DNA from: JAHFRG01 sp041495205
GTDB lineage: Bacteria; Pseudomonadota; Gammaproteobacteria; Burkholderiales; JAHFRG01
Direction: 5' to 3'
Assembly (NCBI GenBank): GCA_041495205.1
Contig: JBGQCF010000004.1
Coordinates: forward strand, 37,039-101,038
Length of the DNA stretch: 64,000 nucleotides
Shown: positions 26,508 through 34,420 of the stretch, one piece after another
Position numbering within the stretch: position 1 is the stretch's first letter
Layout of the letters: each line of letters starts with the position of its first letter
Notes under the pieces: model-generated
What the model was told of the DNA's origin: nothing
Database searches by the model: none
The model's input: the letters and a program-made list of their open reading frames with translations, nothing else
Program-made: the position numbers and the translations under genes

Positions 26508-27320
26508 CTATCCTGCTTTTGCCCCAAACCAATCAATCAAACCTTTGACCAGGCCCGCGTCTCCGCCTGCGGTCACCACCGCATTGGCCAGCCCCAGCTC
26601 GCGCGCCGCCTCGGCAATGCGCGGGTGCGGCACAAACAGCGGGATTTTTTTGAGCAGCTCCCGCCCTGTCTCGCCCATCATCTCGTACAAATTGCGCAGT
26701 CCTTCGCTGCTGCTCACCGTAATGGCGTGCAATTTTTTCTCCGCCCACAGCCGCTCAAGCGGCGCCGGGTCGGCATCGGGTTTTGCGCGCCGGTAACATT
26801 CCACCTGTTCGACGCGCGCGCCGCGCTTGGCCAGCATTTCGCCAAGCAATTCGCGCCCGCCCTGGCCGCGGAAAATCACGATGCGCTTGTCTGCCACATC
26901 GCGCAACTCCGGAAGTTCGAGCAGTGCTTCGCTGTCAAAGCGCGCAGCCGGGTAAATCACTTCCTTCACGCCGAAACGCTGCAATGCTTTGCGGCTGCCT
27001 GAGCCGATCGCTGCGAACTTGAGCGTATCCGGCAAACTGCGGCGCGCGACAATCTCGCTCATCGCCTTCTCCGCAGCGTTGGCGCTTATGAAAATCGCCA
27101 GGTCGAATTGCCCGAGGCGGCCGATCAATTGTTGGAGCGGGCGCGGATCATCAGCCTCAAGAATTTCAAGCGCCGGAAACAGGATAGCGCAGCCTCCCTC
27201 GGCGCGGATTAAATCGGCAAGTTCCTGGGCCTGCTTCTCTGGACGCGTCACCACGATATTGCAGCCGCTCAACGCGCGCTTTCGCGCCGCAGAAGAAACC
27301 TTGGGTCTGGTTTCCATCAT
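26508..27320 (-). CDS. hemD: Uroporphyrinogen-III synthase
   Basis: Closes and inverts ring D of hydroxymethylbilane. 270 residues, two alpha/beta domains. Recognised by NIVVTRPEKQAQELADLI near the N-terminus, IGSGSRKALQRFGV in the middle and ITVSSSEGLRNLYEM toward the end. The family is poorly conserved, so neighbours matter: the start overlaps the hemC stop (ATGA) and hemX follows. Confidence 0.93.
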   Translation of the reverse strand: MMETRPKVSSAARKRALSGCNIVVTRPEKQAQELADLIRAEGGCAILFPALEILEADDPRPLQQLIGRLGQFDLAIFISANAAEKAMSEIVARRSLPDTLKFAAIGSGSRKALQRFGVKEVIYPAARFDSEALLELPELRDVADKRIVIFRGQGGRELLGEMLAKRGARVEQVECYRRAKPDADPAPLERLWAEKKLHAITVSSSEGLRNLYEMMGETGRELLKKIPLFVPHPRIAEAARELGLANAVVTAGGDAGLVKGLIDWFGAKAG

Positions 27321-28273
27321 GCGCCTTGCGACTCCAGCTGGGCGAGTATCTTGTCTGCGCCTTTGGCTTTCAACCCTTTTGCCAATGCTTCACCTAATGC
27401 CTCTGCCTTTTCCGCGTTGCCTCGCGCTTCGGCGCTCACCAAGCGGCTGCCGTCCGGCGTCGCAACAAAGCCGCGCAAACGTATCTCATCGCCTTGCATC
27501 TGTGCATAGCCGCCCAGCGGCACCTGGCAACTGCCTCCCAGCGCGCGGCTCATGGCGCGCTCCGCCGTAACGCAAAGCGCGGTCTCGCGGTGGTTCAACG
27601 GCTGCAAAAGTTGCAACAGGTCGTCACGCTTGCTTAAGCATTCGATTCCCAGCGCGCCTTGACCCACCGCGGGCAGGCTTTGCTCGGGGCTCAACAACGC
27701 GGTGATGCGTCCTTCCAGTCCCAGCCGTTTCAGGCCGGCGGCCGCCAGTATGATTGCGGCATATAGCCCCTGGTCGAGCTTTTTCAGGCGGGTTCCCACA
27801 TTGCCGCGCAGCGAATCCACCTTGAGGTGTGGAAAGCGCGCGCGCAGCTGGCTCTCCCTGCGCAGGCTGGAAGTTCCCACCACGCTACCCTCAGGCAACG
27901 CTTCCAGGCCCGGATAGCGGTTTGACACAAACGCGTCGCGCGCATCTTCGCGCTCGGTAACCGCAGCCAGCGTAAACTTGGACGGCAAATGCATCGGCAC
28001 ATCTTTCATCGAATGCACCGCGATGTCCGCGGTGCCCTGCTGCAGCGCCTGTTCCAATTCCTTGACGAACAGGCCCTTGCCGCCGATTTTGGCGAGCGGA
28101 GTGTCCAGCAAGCGGTCACCCTCGGTCGTCATGCCGAATATACTGACCTGGAGGTGCGGGTACAGCGCGTTGAGTTTGCCCTGGATAAATCGCGCCTGCC
28201 ATAGCGCGAGCGCGCTTTCGCGCGAAGCAATGACGATTTTGGCAGGCGCTGCTCTAGGCGAAGATTTGCTCAA
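27317..28273 (-). CDS. hemC: Hydroxymethylbilane synthase (porphobilinogen deaminase)
   Basis: Polymerises four porphobilinogens. 318 residues. The dipyrromethane-cofactor Cys is in LGGSCQVPLGGYA (about residue 248). Substrate-binding motifs are IASRESALALWQ, FVKELEQALQQG, HSMKDVP and GTSSLRRESQLRAR. The start appears to be TTG at 28273, with GGAAAA upstream; no ATG lies close enough to retain the N-terminal strand. First gene of the hemCDXY group. Confidence 0.95.
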   Translation of the reverse strand: MSKSSPRAAPAKIVIASRESALALWQARFIQGKLNALYPHLQVSIFGMTTEGDRLLDTPLAKIGGKGLFVKELEQALQQGTADIAVHSMKDVPMHLPSKFTLAAVTEREDARDAFVSNRYPGLEALPEGSVVGTSSLRRESQLRARFPHLKVDSLRGNVGTRLKKLDQGLYAAIILAAAGLKRLGLEGRITALLSPEQSLPAVGQGALGIECLSKRDDLLQLLQPLNHRETALCVTAERAMSRALGGSCQVPLGGYAQMQGDEIRLRGFVATPDGSRLVSAEARGNAEKAEALGEALAKGLKAKGADKILAQLESQGA

Positions 28274-28382
28274 AATATTTTCCGGCCGGTCGCGCGCATC
28301 ACATACCTGTTTTTCACGTTTATTTTAGCACGGACGCTCGCGCGCCGGAGTGCTGTGCCAGCCGGGTTTAACGGATGGCTTT

Positions 28383-29138
28383 TCACTTGGCGAATTCTTT
28401 GACAAGATACTGCAGGCGGCGGCTAAGCGGCAGTTTTTCTTCCACCCCCTTGAGCACCACTTCCCAGTGCGCTTCCCCACCTTCTTCGGCCATTTTTTCA
28501 AAACCGGTGATGCTAGCCTTCGCCACCAGGCAGTTGCGGTGAATGCGGATAAAGCCGTCCATGAATTCCTGCTCCAGATTGGTTAAAGATTCTTCCAGCA
28601 GGTACTCGCGTTCAAGCGTGCGTATCGTCACGTATTTCAGCTCCGCCTTGAGATATATGACCTCGCTTACGGGAATCAGCACGATTTTTCCGCGCTCTTG
28701 CACGCTCAGGCAGGTGCGTGGCCGCTGTGCAAGTTTTTGCAGTTGCACGGGCCCCGGCGGACGATTTTGCCGTGCTTTTTGCAGAGCGCCCAGCAGGCGC
28801 TCCGCGCGCACCGGCTTCAGCAGATAATCCATTGCGTTCACTTCAAAGGCCTGAATCGCGTAAACATCATATGCGGTGATAAAGATGACAGCGGGCATTT
28901 GCTCCAGGCTTAACAGATGACGCGCCACTTCGATGCCGTCCATTTCCGGCATGCGGATATCGAGCAACAGAAGGTCCGCAGGTTGGCGCGACATCAAATC
29001 CAGCGCTTCACGCCCGCTTGCCGCTTCGCCGACCATTTCGTGCGGAAAGCTCGCTGCGCAATCGGCGAGCAGCTCTTTAAGCCGGTTGCGTGCCGGTGCT
29101 TCGTCATCAATGATCATGATGCGCATGGGACTGGTCAT
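28383..29138 (-). CDS. LytTR-family response regulator (AlgR-like)
   Basis: 251 residues. Receiver domain (1-120) with acidic pair DD (about 10-11) and phospho-acceptor Asp in LLLLDIRMPEMDG (about 58). The C-terminal LytTR DNA-binding domain (about 145-250) includes EVIYLKAELKYVTIRT and FIRIHRNCLVAK. The start overlaps the sensor-kinase stop (ATGA), so the two form a pair. In Pseudomonas the same neighbourhood (argH-algZ-algR-hemC) is seen. Targets cannot be told from here. Confidence 0.92.
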   Translation of the reverse strand: MTSPMRIMIIDDEAPARNRLKELLADCAASFPHEMVGEAASGREALDLMSRQPADLLLLDIRMPEMDGIEVARHLLSLEQMPAVIFITAYDVYAIQAFEVNAMDYLLKPVRAERLLGALQKARQNRPPGPVQLQKLAQRPRTCLSVQERGKIVLIPVSEVIYLKAELKYVTIRTLEREYLLEESLTNLEQEFMDGFIRIHRNCLVAKASITGFEKMAEEGGEAHWEVVLKGVEEKLPLSRRLQYLVKEFAK

Positions 29139-30148
29139 GTTTCTGACGGCAGATAAGGAATGATGATATGCACCTGGTATAAATCGTCGCGTACCGTGGC
29201 GGTAAGGCTTGCCTCCACGTCAAAATGCAGGCTCAAGCGCTCGCGGATATTTTCCATCGCCATTTTGTTGCCGGCATGATGCACTGCGTCAGGCTGGTAG
29301 GGGTTACGCAACAGGGCGTGCACCTGGTCATTTCTGAGATATATATCAATATAGATGACGCCGGATTCGGTGCGCGGCTCGATGCCGTGATACACCGCAT
29401 TCTCCAAAAGCGGCTGCAACACCAGCGGCGGAATCTGGGCGTCATGCGGCATGTTGTCAATATGCCACTCCACCTGAAGCCGCTTCCCGAGGCGTAATTG
29501 TTCAAGGTTGAGATAACGCCGGCATAAATCCACTTCCTGTTGCAAAGTTGAGAGCTGACGGTTGTCCGCCATCAAAACCCTGAACAAATCCGAAAGATCC
29601 TCCAGCGCGACCTCGGCGCGTTTGGTATCGCTGCGAATCAGGCTCAGCACGGCATTGATGCTGTTGAACAGAAAATGGGGGCGGATGCGCGCCTGCAGGG
29701 CCTGCAACCGGGCCTCGGCAAGCGCCGGCGAAAGCAAACGGCTGCGCATGTTGAAATAGACAAGCAGTACTGCCGTCATCAATAGGCTAAAAAACCAATG
29801 GCGTTCCAGTGAACCGATCCCGCCATCAAAAAAGCCGGCGCCCAATTGGTAAACCAGGGTGGTCAGCGCCAACTCAAGCAGCAACACAACACCCGCTCCC
29901 AGGTAAAACCGCAGCTTGCCAAGCCAGGGATTGGCCAGCATCAGCACCAGGAGGCTCAATATCAGGATCGGCTCAACCAGCGCTGCGATGGTGGTGAACT
30001 CCTGTAATGCCTGCTGAAATGAGGTACTTTTCAGCGCCGCCGCAACCAGGCACATGCCGTTTACCAACAGCAAAATACGCAGCAGTATGCCGAGGTTGCG
30101 GAAGTTCGGCAGAGCGCCTGGATATGCGTTTTGATTTATACTTGGCAT
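29135..30148 (-). CDS. Sensor histidine kinase, LytS/AlgZ type
   Basis: 337-residue membrane kinase. Five to six hydrophobic helices (about 20-150) without a periplasmic domain are followed by the His_kinase domain of the LytS group: phospho-acceptor His in RIRPHFLFNSINAVLSLIR (about 170-188), then an ATPase domain with PPLVLQPLLENAVYHGI. It lacks the classical G-boxes of HPK1 kinases. It precedes and overlaps its regulator gene and is divergent from argH. Confidence 0.9.
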   Translation of the reverse strand: MPSINQNAYPGALPNFRNLGILLRILLLVNGMCLVAAALKSTSFQQALQEFTTIAALVEPILILSLLVLMLANPWLGKLRFYLGAGVVLLLELALTTLVYQLGAGFFDGGIGSLERHWFFSLLMTAVLLVYFNMRSRLLSPALAEARLQALQARIRPHFLFNSINAVLSLIRSDTKRAEVALEDLSDLFRVLMADNRQLSTLQQEVDLCRRYLNLEQLRLGKRLQVEWHIDNMPHDAQIPPLVLQPLLENAVYHGIEPRTESGVIYIDIYLRNDQVHALLRNPYQPDAVHHAGNKMAMENIRERLSLHFDVEASLTATVRDDLYQVHIIIPYLPSET

Positions 30149-30223
30149 CTTTACGTTCTAGGTTGCGGTTAATCCCTGTTGTTAAGGGTTACATACGGCA
30201 CTATTCTTGACAAGCTAGCACTC

Positions 30224-31621
30224 ATGACAAAAAAATCCAAATCCGGCAGCTCCAAACACCGGTCGGGAAGATTCAAAGAACCGGTAACGGAGCTCACAAA
30301 ACGCTATACCGCGTCTGTTGATTTCGACAAGCGGCTTGCGCCCTACGACATGCGGGCTTCGGCCGCGCATGCGCGCATGCTCAATGCCGTCGGCATCCTG
30401 AGCGCGAATGACCTCGCTGCAATTCAACATGGAATGAAGCAAATCAGCGGCGAAATCGCCTCCGGCAAATTCCTCTGGCGACTGGAGCTCGAAGACGTGC
30501 ACATGAACATCGAAAACCGGCTCATCGCTTTGATTGGCGATGCCGGCAAGCGGCTGCATACCGCGCGCTCGAGAAACGATCAGGTGGCAACCGATGTGCG
30601 GCTCTATTTGCGCGCTGCAGTTGACGACATTGCGAAGCTCATTAAAGCCGCGCAACGCGCCTTGCTCGATCTCGCCGAAAAACACGCCGCGACCGTGATG
30701 CCGGGATTTACGCACATGCAAGTCGCGCAGCCGGTCACTTTCGGCCACCATCTTCTGGCATATTTCGAAATGCTGAAGCGCGACAACGAACGGCTGGCCG
30801 ATTGCCGCAAGCGGGTGAATCAATTGCCGTTGGGCAGCGCGGCGCTCGCCGGCACCAGTTACCCCATAGACCGGATGCGGGTGGCGAAGGAATTGGGTTT
30901 TGACGGAGTGTGCGAAAACTCGCTGGATGCGGTTTCCGATCGCGATTTCGCGATTGAGTTCACCGCCTGCGCGGCGCTCATCATGACGCATCTGTCGCGC
31001 TTTTCCGAAGAGCTCATTCTGTGGATGAGCCCGGGATTCGGTTTCGTCGAGCTCGCCGACCGCTTTTGCACCGGCTCATCCATCATGCCGCAGAAAAAAA
31101 ATCCGGATGTGCCTGAACTCCTGCGCGGCAAGACCGGCAGGGTCAACGGCCACCTTGTGGCGCTACTCACCCTGATGAAAGCGCAGCCGCTCGCTTACAA
31201 CAAGGACAACCAGGAAGACAAGGAGCCGCTGTTCGACACGGTGGACACCCTGGTGAACAGCCTGAGGATTTTCGCCGAGATGATTCCGGGAATCAAAGTC
31301 AAGCGCGAAGCAATGCGGAAGATCGCAACTCAAGGTTACGCTACCGCCACCGATCTTGCCGACTATCTGGCGAAGAAGGGATTTCCATTCCGCGATGCTC
31401 ATGAAGCGGTAGCGAAAGCGGTACGCTTTGCCGTCAAGCGCGGCTGCGATTTGAGCGAGCTGAAGCTCAACGAACTGCGTAAGTTTTCCAAGCTCATCGG
31501 CAAAGATGTTTATTCCGTGCTGACGCTGGAAGGCTCGGTGAACAGCCGCGACCATATCGGCGGCACGGCGCCAAAGCAGGTCAAAGCCGCGATTGCGCGT
31601 GCGCGCAAACAACTTGTTTAG
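30224..31621 (+). CDS. argH: Argininosuccinate lyase
   Basis: Final step of arginine synthesis, splitting argininosuccinate to arginine and fumarate. 465 residues from ATG 30224; the upstream in-frame ATG at 30179 lies in the divergent promoter region and is rejected. The fumarase-superfamily signature is GSSIMPQKKNPD (about 287-298). Also RSRNDQVATD and TAFEDVHMNIE-like substrate motifs (ELEDVHMNIENRL) are present. Divergent from the sensor kinase gene. Confidence 0.96.
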   Translation: MTKKSKSGSSKHRSGRFKEPVTELTKRYTASVDFDKRLAPYDMRASAAHARMLNAVGILSANDLAAIQHGMKQISGEIASGKFLWRLELEDVHMNIENRLIALIGDAGKRLHTARSRNDQVATDVRLYLRAAVDDIAKLIKAAQRALLDLAEKHAATVMPGFTHMQVAQPVTFGHHLLAYFEMLKRDNERLADCRKRVNQLPLGSAALAGTSYPIDRMRVAKELGFDGVCENSLDAVSDRDFAIEFTACAALIMTHLSRFSEELILWMSPGFGFVELADRFCTGSSIMPQKKNPDVPELLRGKTGRVNGHLVALLTLMKAQPLAYNKDNQEDKEPLFDTVDTLVNSLRIFAEMIPGIKVKREAMRKIATQGYATATDLADYLAKKGFPFRDAHEAVAKAVRFAVKRGCDLSELKLNELRKFSKLIGKDVYSVLTLEGSVNSRDHIGGTAPKQVKAAIARARKQLV

Positions 31622-32203
31622 AAAATGCCGGGGGCGGCCCCGACCAGCGAAGCTGAATGCGAAACGCCTATCAACTTATCCCCTCTCCCCTTGAGGGAGA
31701 GGGTGGAGCCTGTCCTGAGCCTGCCGAAGGAGTGAGGGGAAATTCAAATTCGCCGGTGGCAGACCGGTAGCTGGTAACTTTCTTTTGCGTCGCCAAAAGA
31801 AAGTCACTAAAGAAAAGGCGACCCCGGTTCGCCGACTTCCCCTGCGTTCCTTAGCCAAACCGGGCGCTGCGCAACTCGCGCTACGCGCTCAGACAGTGCT
31901 CGCTGAACTTCCCCCGTTTTGGCTTCGTCACTTGGCGGCTCACAGGGGATAACAAAAAACCTGAACTGCCGGAATACTTTTCTACTCTGCCCCCCAATTG
32001 TTTAAGCTGTTTACCCGAGACCTTGATTCCCATGTAGTATGACCAAATCATGTCAATTTGACGCAATTAATTACACTTTTTCGGGTGTCTATTTCTAGTC
32101 GGGCCATCGTCCAAGAGTTGGAGGTGAAACCTGAGGAAAACCGAGGGCGCTTGGCTCGCCATTTCTTGCGTGTCGGGATGAGATGCGCAAAGGAGGAACT
32201 GTC
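31622..32203. repeat. Non-coding stretch with dispersed-repeat hairpins
   Basis: No convincing gene. It holds at least two perfect inverted repeats: CCCTCTCCC/GGGAGAGGG (31681-31703) followed by a CCTGAGCCTGCCGAAGG motif often seen scattered in proteobacterial genomes, and ACTTTCTTTTG/CAAAAGAAAGT (31777-31804) with more GC-rich repeat-like DNA to about 31950. The open frames here (for example 31676-31858, minus) are repeat-derived. The last 120 bp lead into the first cassette gene. Confidence 0.5.
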
Positions 32204-32207
32204 ATGA
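32085..32207 (+). CDS. Possible small coupled ORF, 40 residues
   Basis: From GTG 32085 to TGA 32207, encoding a basic, charged peptide (SSRAIVQELEVKPEENRGRL within it). Its stop overlaps the ATG of the following lipoprotein gene (ATGA). No ribosome site stands out and no family is recognised. It may be a remnant of an earlier cassette gene or chance. Confidence 0.22.
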   Translation: MSISSRAIVQELEVKPEENRGRLARHFLRVGMRCAKEELS

Positions 32208-32443
32208 AGCGTTGGATGGCGCGTATTTTGTGCGTGAGTGCAGTTGGATTAGGCTGTGTAGCGTGCAGCTCGCAGCCGGTATTTCTTCGAAACCCACAAA
32301 CAGGAGCGACGGCTCAGTGCGGCCCGTATTTCAATTGGACCCCATTGCAGCCAGGACTCTCCGATGCCTACGCTAAGGAAAGGGGCTGCATCGCTGATTT
32401 TCAGCGGCTTGGCTATGAGCGAACTCCCGAGACAATTCGATGA
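32204..32443 (+). CDS. Small lipoprotein, probable gene-cassette product
   Basis: 79 residues from ATG 32204 with a strong AAAGGAGG site. The signal peptide ends in VACSS, a lipobox with Cys near residue 19. The mature part is short and contains two more cysteines (TAQCGPYFNW; ERGCIADFQRLGYER). No family recognised. Its stop is 143 bp before the complete attC site at 32587, so it appears to be the gene of the first cassette. A left cassette boundary could not be identified. Confidence 0.6.
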   Translation: MKRWMARILCVSAVGLGCVACSSQPVFLRNPQTGATAQCGPYFNWTPLQPGLSDAYAKERGCIADFQRLGYERTPETIR

Positions 32444-32468
32444 AGGCCCCTGTGGAGGTGGCGACGCG

Positions 32469-32586
32469 GCCTAACGCCAGCCGTGGACCTGATGGTTCTC
32501 CCGACGTACCGTCCTGTAACAGTATCGAGAAAACCTGGGGCAGACTGGGATGAACCAGATTCATGGGCCGTGCTGGCCGAGTCCGG
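32469..32586 (+). other. Possible decayed attC left half
   Basis: GCCTAAC at 32469-32475 matches the left core consensus (RYYYAAC) of an attC site, but no matching right core follows within normal range before the next complete site begins at 32587. The 118 bp contain no credible gene. It is either the 3' part of the first cassette or a site that lost its right half. Confidence 0.3.
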
Positions 32587-32667
32587 GCCTAACCACGGCG
32601 TGCAGCGGACCGTTCAACAGCGTCGCTCTCGCGCCGCTGTTGCCTGGCCGCTGACGCAAGGTTAGGG
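32587..32667 (+). other. attC recombination site A
   Basis: 81 bp from left core GCCTAAC (32587-32593) to right core GTTAGGG (32661-32667). The inner arms are GCGT-G-CAGCGG on the left and CCGCTG-ACGC on the right, which pair over 10 bp with one extra, bulged G. An extrahelical base of this kind is the structural hallmark that integron integrases read. The last base of the right core departs from the RRRY consensus. Confidence 0.75.
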
Positions 32668-32719
32668 TGCATCCCGAGTACACGCGGGTCTCATTTGCTT
32701 GGGTAGAGTGACTACTTAT

Positions 32720-33169
32720 ATGTCGACTGTCCGCGCCGCCGCTGTGCGCTTGGAGCGGTTGTGCCCGCTCATTCTCCTCATCCTCATGGGTGGCTTGGTG
32801 CCGTTTACTGCATTTCCGTTAGACCCTGTTCCTTCCTACACAGCGGAAGAGTTGCGAGAGAATGCCCGTTCGTTCCTCATGGTTCGAGAGAAGAAGCAAC
32901 CTTTGACTGCTGAAGCGGCACTTCATGCCATGGAGTTCAAGGGTTACGTGGCGGGGATTCTGGATGCGGGTACCGGCTTGTATGATCCGAAGAACCCCGA
33001 TGCCAAGCTGGCTGAGTGCGCTCGCCGAAAGTCCGTGGGCGACATCGCGCACCGTGTTGCCGTACTGATCACCACAGGGCCACTTGATCGCTCAATACCT
33101 GCCCCATGGCAGCTCGGCATCTCTCTCTATGCCGCGTGCGATGACGCCGCCTGGACGTCGCCAAAGTAG
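32720..33169 (+). CDS. Cassette-borne secreted protein, Rap1a/Tai-immunity-like
   Basis: 149 residues from ATG 32720; in-frame TTG 32699 and GTG 32708 lie upstream. A hydrophobic signal sequence (about 12-33) suggests export. The mature part, FKGYVAGILDAGTG, then C-x-RRKSVGDIAHRVAVLIT and PWQLGISLYAACD, resembles the small Rap1a/Tai immunity-protein family (a GY-GV-D turn, paired Cys, terminal ALxxxC). No toxin or type VI gene is adjacent. It is the only gene of the 607-bp cassette between attC A and attC B. Confidence 0.55.
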   Translation: MSTVRAAAVRLERLCPLILLILMGGLVPFTAFPLDPVPSYTAEELRENARSFLMVREKKQPLTAEAALHAMEFKGYVAGILDAGTGLYDPKNPDAKLAECARRKSVGDIAHRVAVLITTGPLDRSIPAPWQLGISLYAACDDAAWTSPK

Positions 33170-33196
33170 TGGTTATCTGTGCGGGCTGTTCGTGCA

Positions 33197-33274
33197 GCCT
33201 AACCGCACGATCGACCGGACATGCCAGCGGACTTGCGCCCGCCGGCAAACGGCCGGTCATCGTGAACGTTAGAT
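33197..33274 (+). other. attC recombination site B
   Basis: 78 bp from left core GCCTAAC (33197-33203) to right core GTTAGAT (33268-33274), which fits GTTRRRY exactly. The inner arms CACGAT-C-GACCGG and CCGGTCATCGTG pair over 12 bp with a single bulged C. The start codon of the next gene (33273) lies inside the right core. This is the clearest attC in the window. Confidence 0.85.
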
Positions 33275-34241
33275 GTCTCGGGCCACACATCGCTCTACGC
33301 GCAAGGGCCGCGATCTAGAGCTCTTAGTCGCACGCATCAAGGAGCACCAGCTCCCTGGGGCCGTTGTTCGCTCCCCCGATCTGGTTCTCGACCGAGACAC
33401 AGGTGAGAAACGAGAGGTCGACGTTGGGATTCATATCCCGCGAGAAGGTGGCGAAATTTTCATCGCCATAGAATGCCGCGACCGAAAGGCCGTTCAACAC
33501 GTCGAATGGGTCGAGCAGCTTATCTGTAAGAAGCAGAGCATCGGTGCCGATACGCTGGTCGCTGTCACCAGCTCGCGGTTTTACCGACCAGCCCGCGTGA
33601 AGGCCCTAAAACATGGGGTCATTCTTACGCGAATGACTTCCCGGCTTCCGAGCGAGGTCGGCCAGCTTGCTGGTTCGTTTTTCGTGACCTTCCAGTTCGT
33701 TTCCCCTCACATATTGCGCGTCGATCTGAAGCTGCCTTCGCATTTAGTCGACGACTATGAAACCTACACTTACCGGCACTCGCTTCTCGACCGCGACTTG
33801 AAGCTGGAAGAGCTGGCTGATGTATGGAGTAGCCCGAACCTCATCCGCACGGTCGTGAAAGAAATCCACGATTTTGCTCGTTACAAGTTCGCAAAAGTTG
33901 AACTTAAGCACACTAATGCGACCGTGTTTACGAAAACCGGTATGTTTCCGATTCTTGGTGCAAAGCTGAGCTACGAACTGAACTATGGAGAAGTGCAACT
34001 CCCGCTTCGCGCTATTCACGAGTTGGTAGCACTGGACACGCCCAACCACGACGATGCCGTTGCTTTTACGTTTGGCGCTGGGAGTGAGGTGCTCAGCGAA
34101 ATAGTTCTCGACCCCGACTCAGACACGCTCCGCTGGGATATCCTGGGGCGGACGCTTCTGGGTGAAGGGAAGGTATTGATTGGCGCCCGTTTGAAAGCAA
34201 GCAAGCCGGTGAGCATTACGACGATGCGACTCGATTTATGA
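33273..34241 (+). CDS. Cassette-borne Mrr/PD-(D/E)XK nuclease-like protein
   Basis: 322 residues. The N-terminal 125 residues look like a restriction-endonuclease (Mrr-like) fold: RKGRDLELLVARI, then the acidic D50 in KREVDVGIHIP, then E67-C-R69 in FIAIECRDRK, where the catalytic Lys of ExK is Arg. A conserved-type strand LVAVTSSRFYRPARVKALKHG follows. The rest (about 130-322) is a beta-rich domain I do not recognise. No methyltransferase is nearby. The ATG overlaps the attC B core. Defence or DNA-repair function is possible, but activity with Arg is uncertain. Confidence 0.6.
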   Translation: MSRATHRSTRKGRDLELLVARIKEHQLPGAVVRSPDLVLDRDTGEKREVDVGIHIPREGGEIFIAIECRDRKAVQHVEWVEQLICKKQSIGADTLVAVTSSRFYRPARVKALKHGVILTRMTSRLPSEVGQLAGSFFVTFQFVSPHILRVDLKLPSHLVDDYETYTYRHSLLDRDLKLEELADVWSSPNLIRTVVKEIHDFARYKFAKVELKHTNATVFTKTGMFPILGAKLSYELNYGEVQLPLRAIHELVALDTPNHDDAVAFTFGAGSEVLSEIVLDPDSDTLRWDILGRTLLGEGKVLIGARLKASKPVSITTMRLDL

Positions 34242-34243
34242 AC

Positions 34244-34283
34244 ATCTAACTTTCGCTTACAGGGGACGCGGGACCTCCCTCGA
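34244..34283 (+). other. Truncated attC site C
   Basis: Left core ATCTAAC at 34244-34250 is the exact reverse complement of GTTAGAT, the core at the start of the same cassette (33268-33274). That match is what cassette integration produces. The right half is missing: the sequence runs into an IS3-type stub by about 34284. The cassette behind attC B is therefore broken at its 3' end. Confidence 0.6.
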
Positions 34284-34411
34284 TAAAGTAGACACTTCTA
34301 GCTAACGGAAGAAGGAGGTGTCGAATGGGAAGGCCGATTGGGCCAAAGAAGGTGCATCGCTACAGTGCAGAGTTCAAACTGACGGCAGTGAAGCTGAGTC
34401 GTTATAAATAA
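34284..34411 (+). mobile_element. IS3-family orfA stub
   Basis: ATG 34325, preceded by AAGGAGG, encodes 28 residues beginning MGRPIGPKKVHRYSAEFK and ending AVKLSRYK before a stop. That is the N-terminus of an IS3-type OrfA (helix-turn-helix transposase subunit). The rest of OrfA and all of OrfB are absent. The stub fuses abruptly to AT-richer DNA of the DUF924 gene at about 34400, so a deletion has removed the insertion sequence body. Confidence 0.65.
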
Positions 34412-34420
34412 CAAATCAAT

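Noticed and set aside
31676..31858. 60-codon minus-strand open frame
   Set aside because: Lies in dispersed-repeat DNA with hairpins; such frames recur with the repeat and are not a conserved gene.
32483..32665. 60-codon plus-strand open frame
   Set aside because: It runs through the attC A site; no ribosome site and no protein signature.
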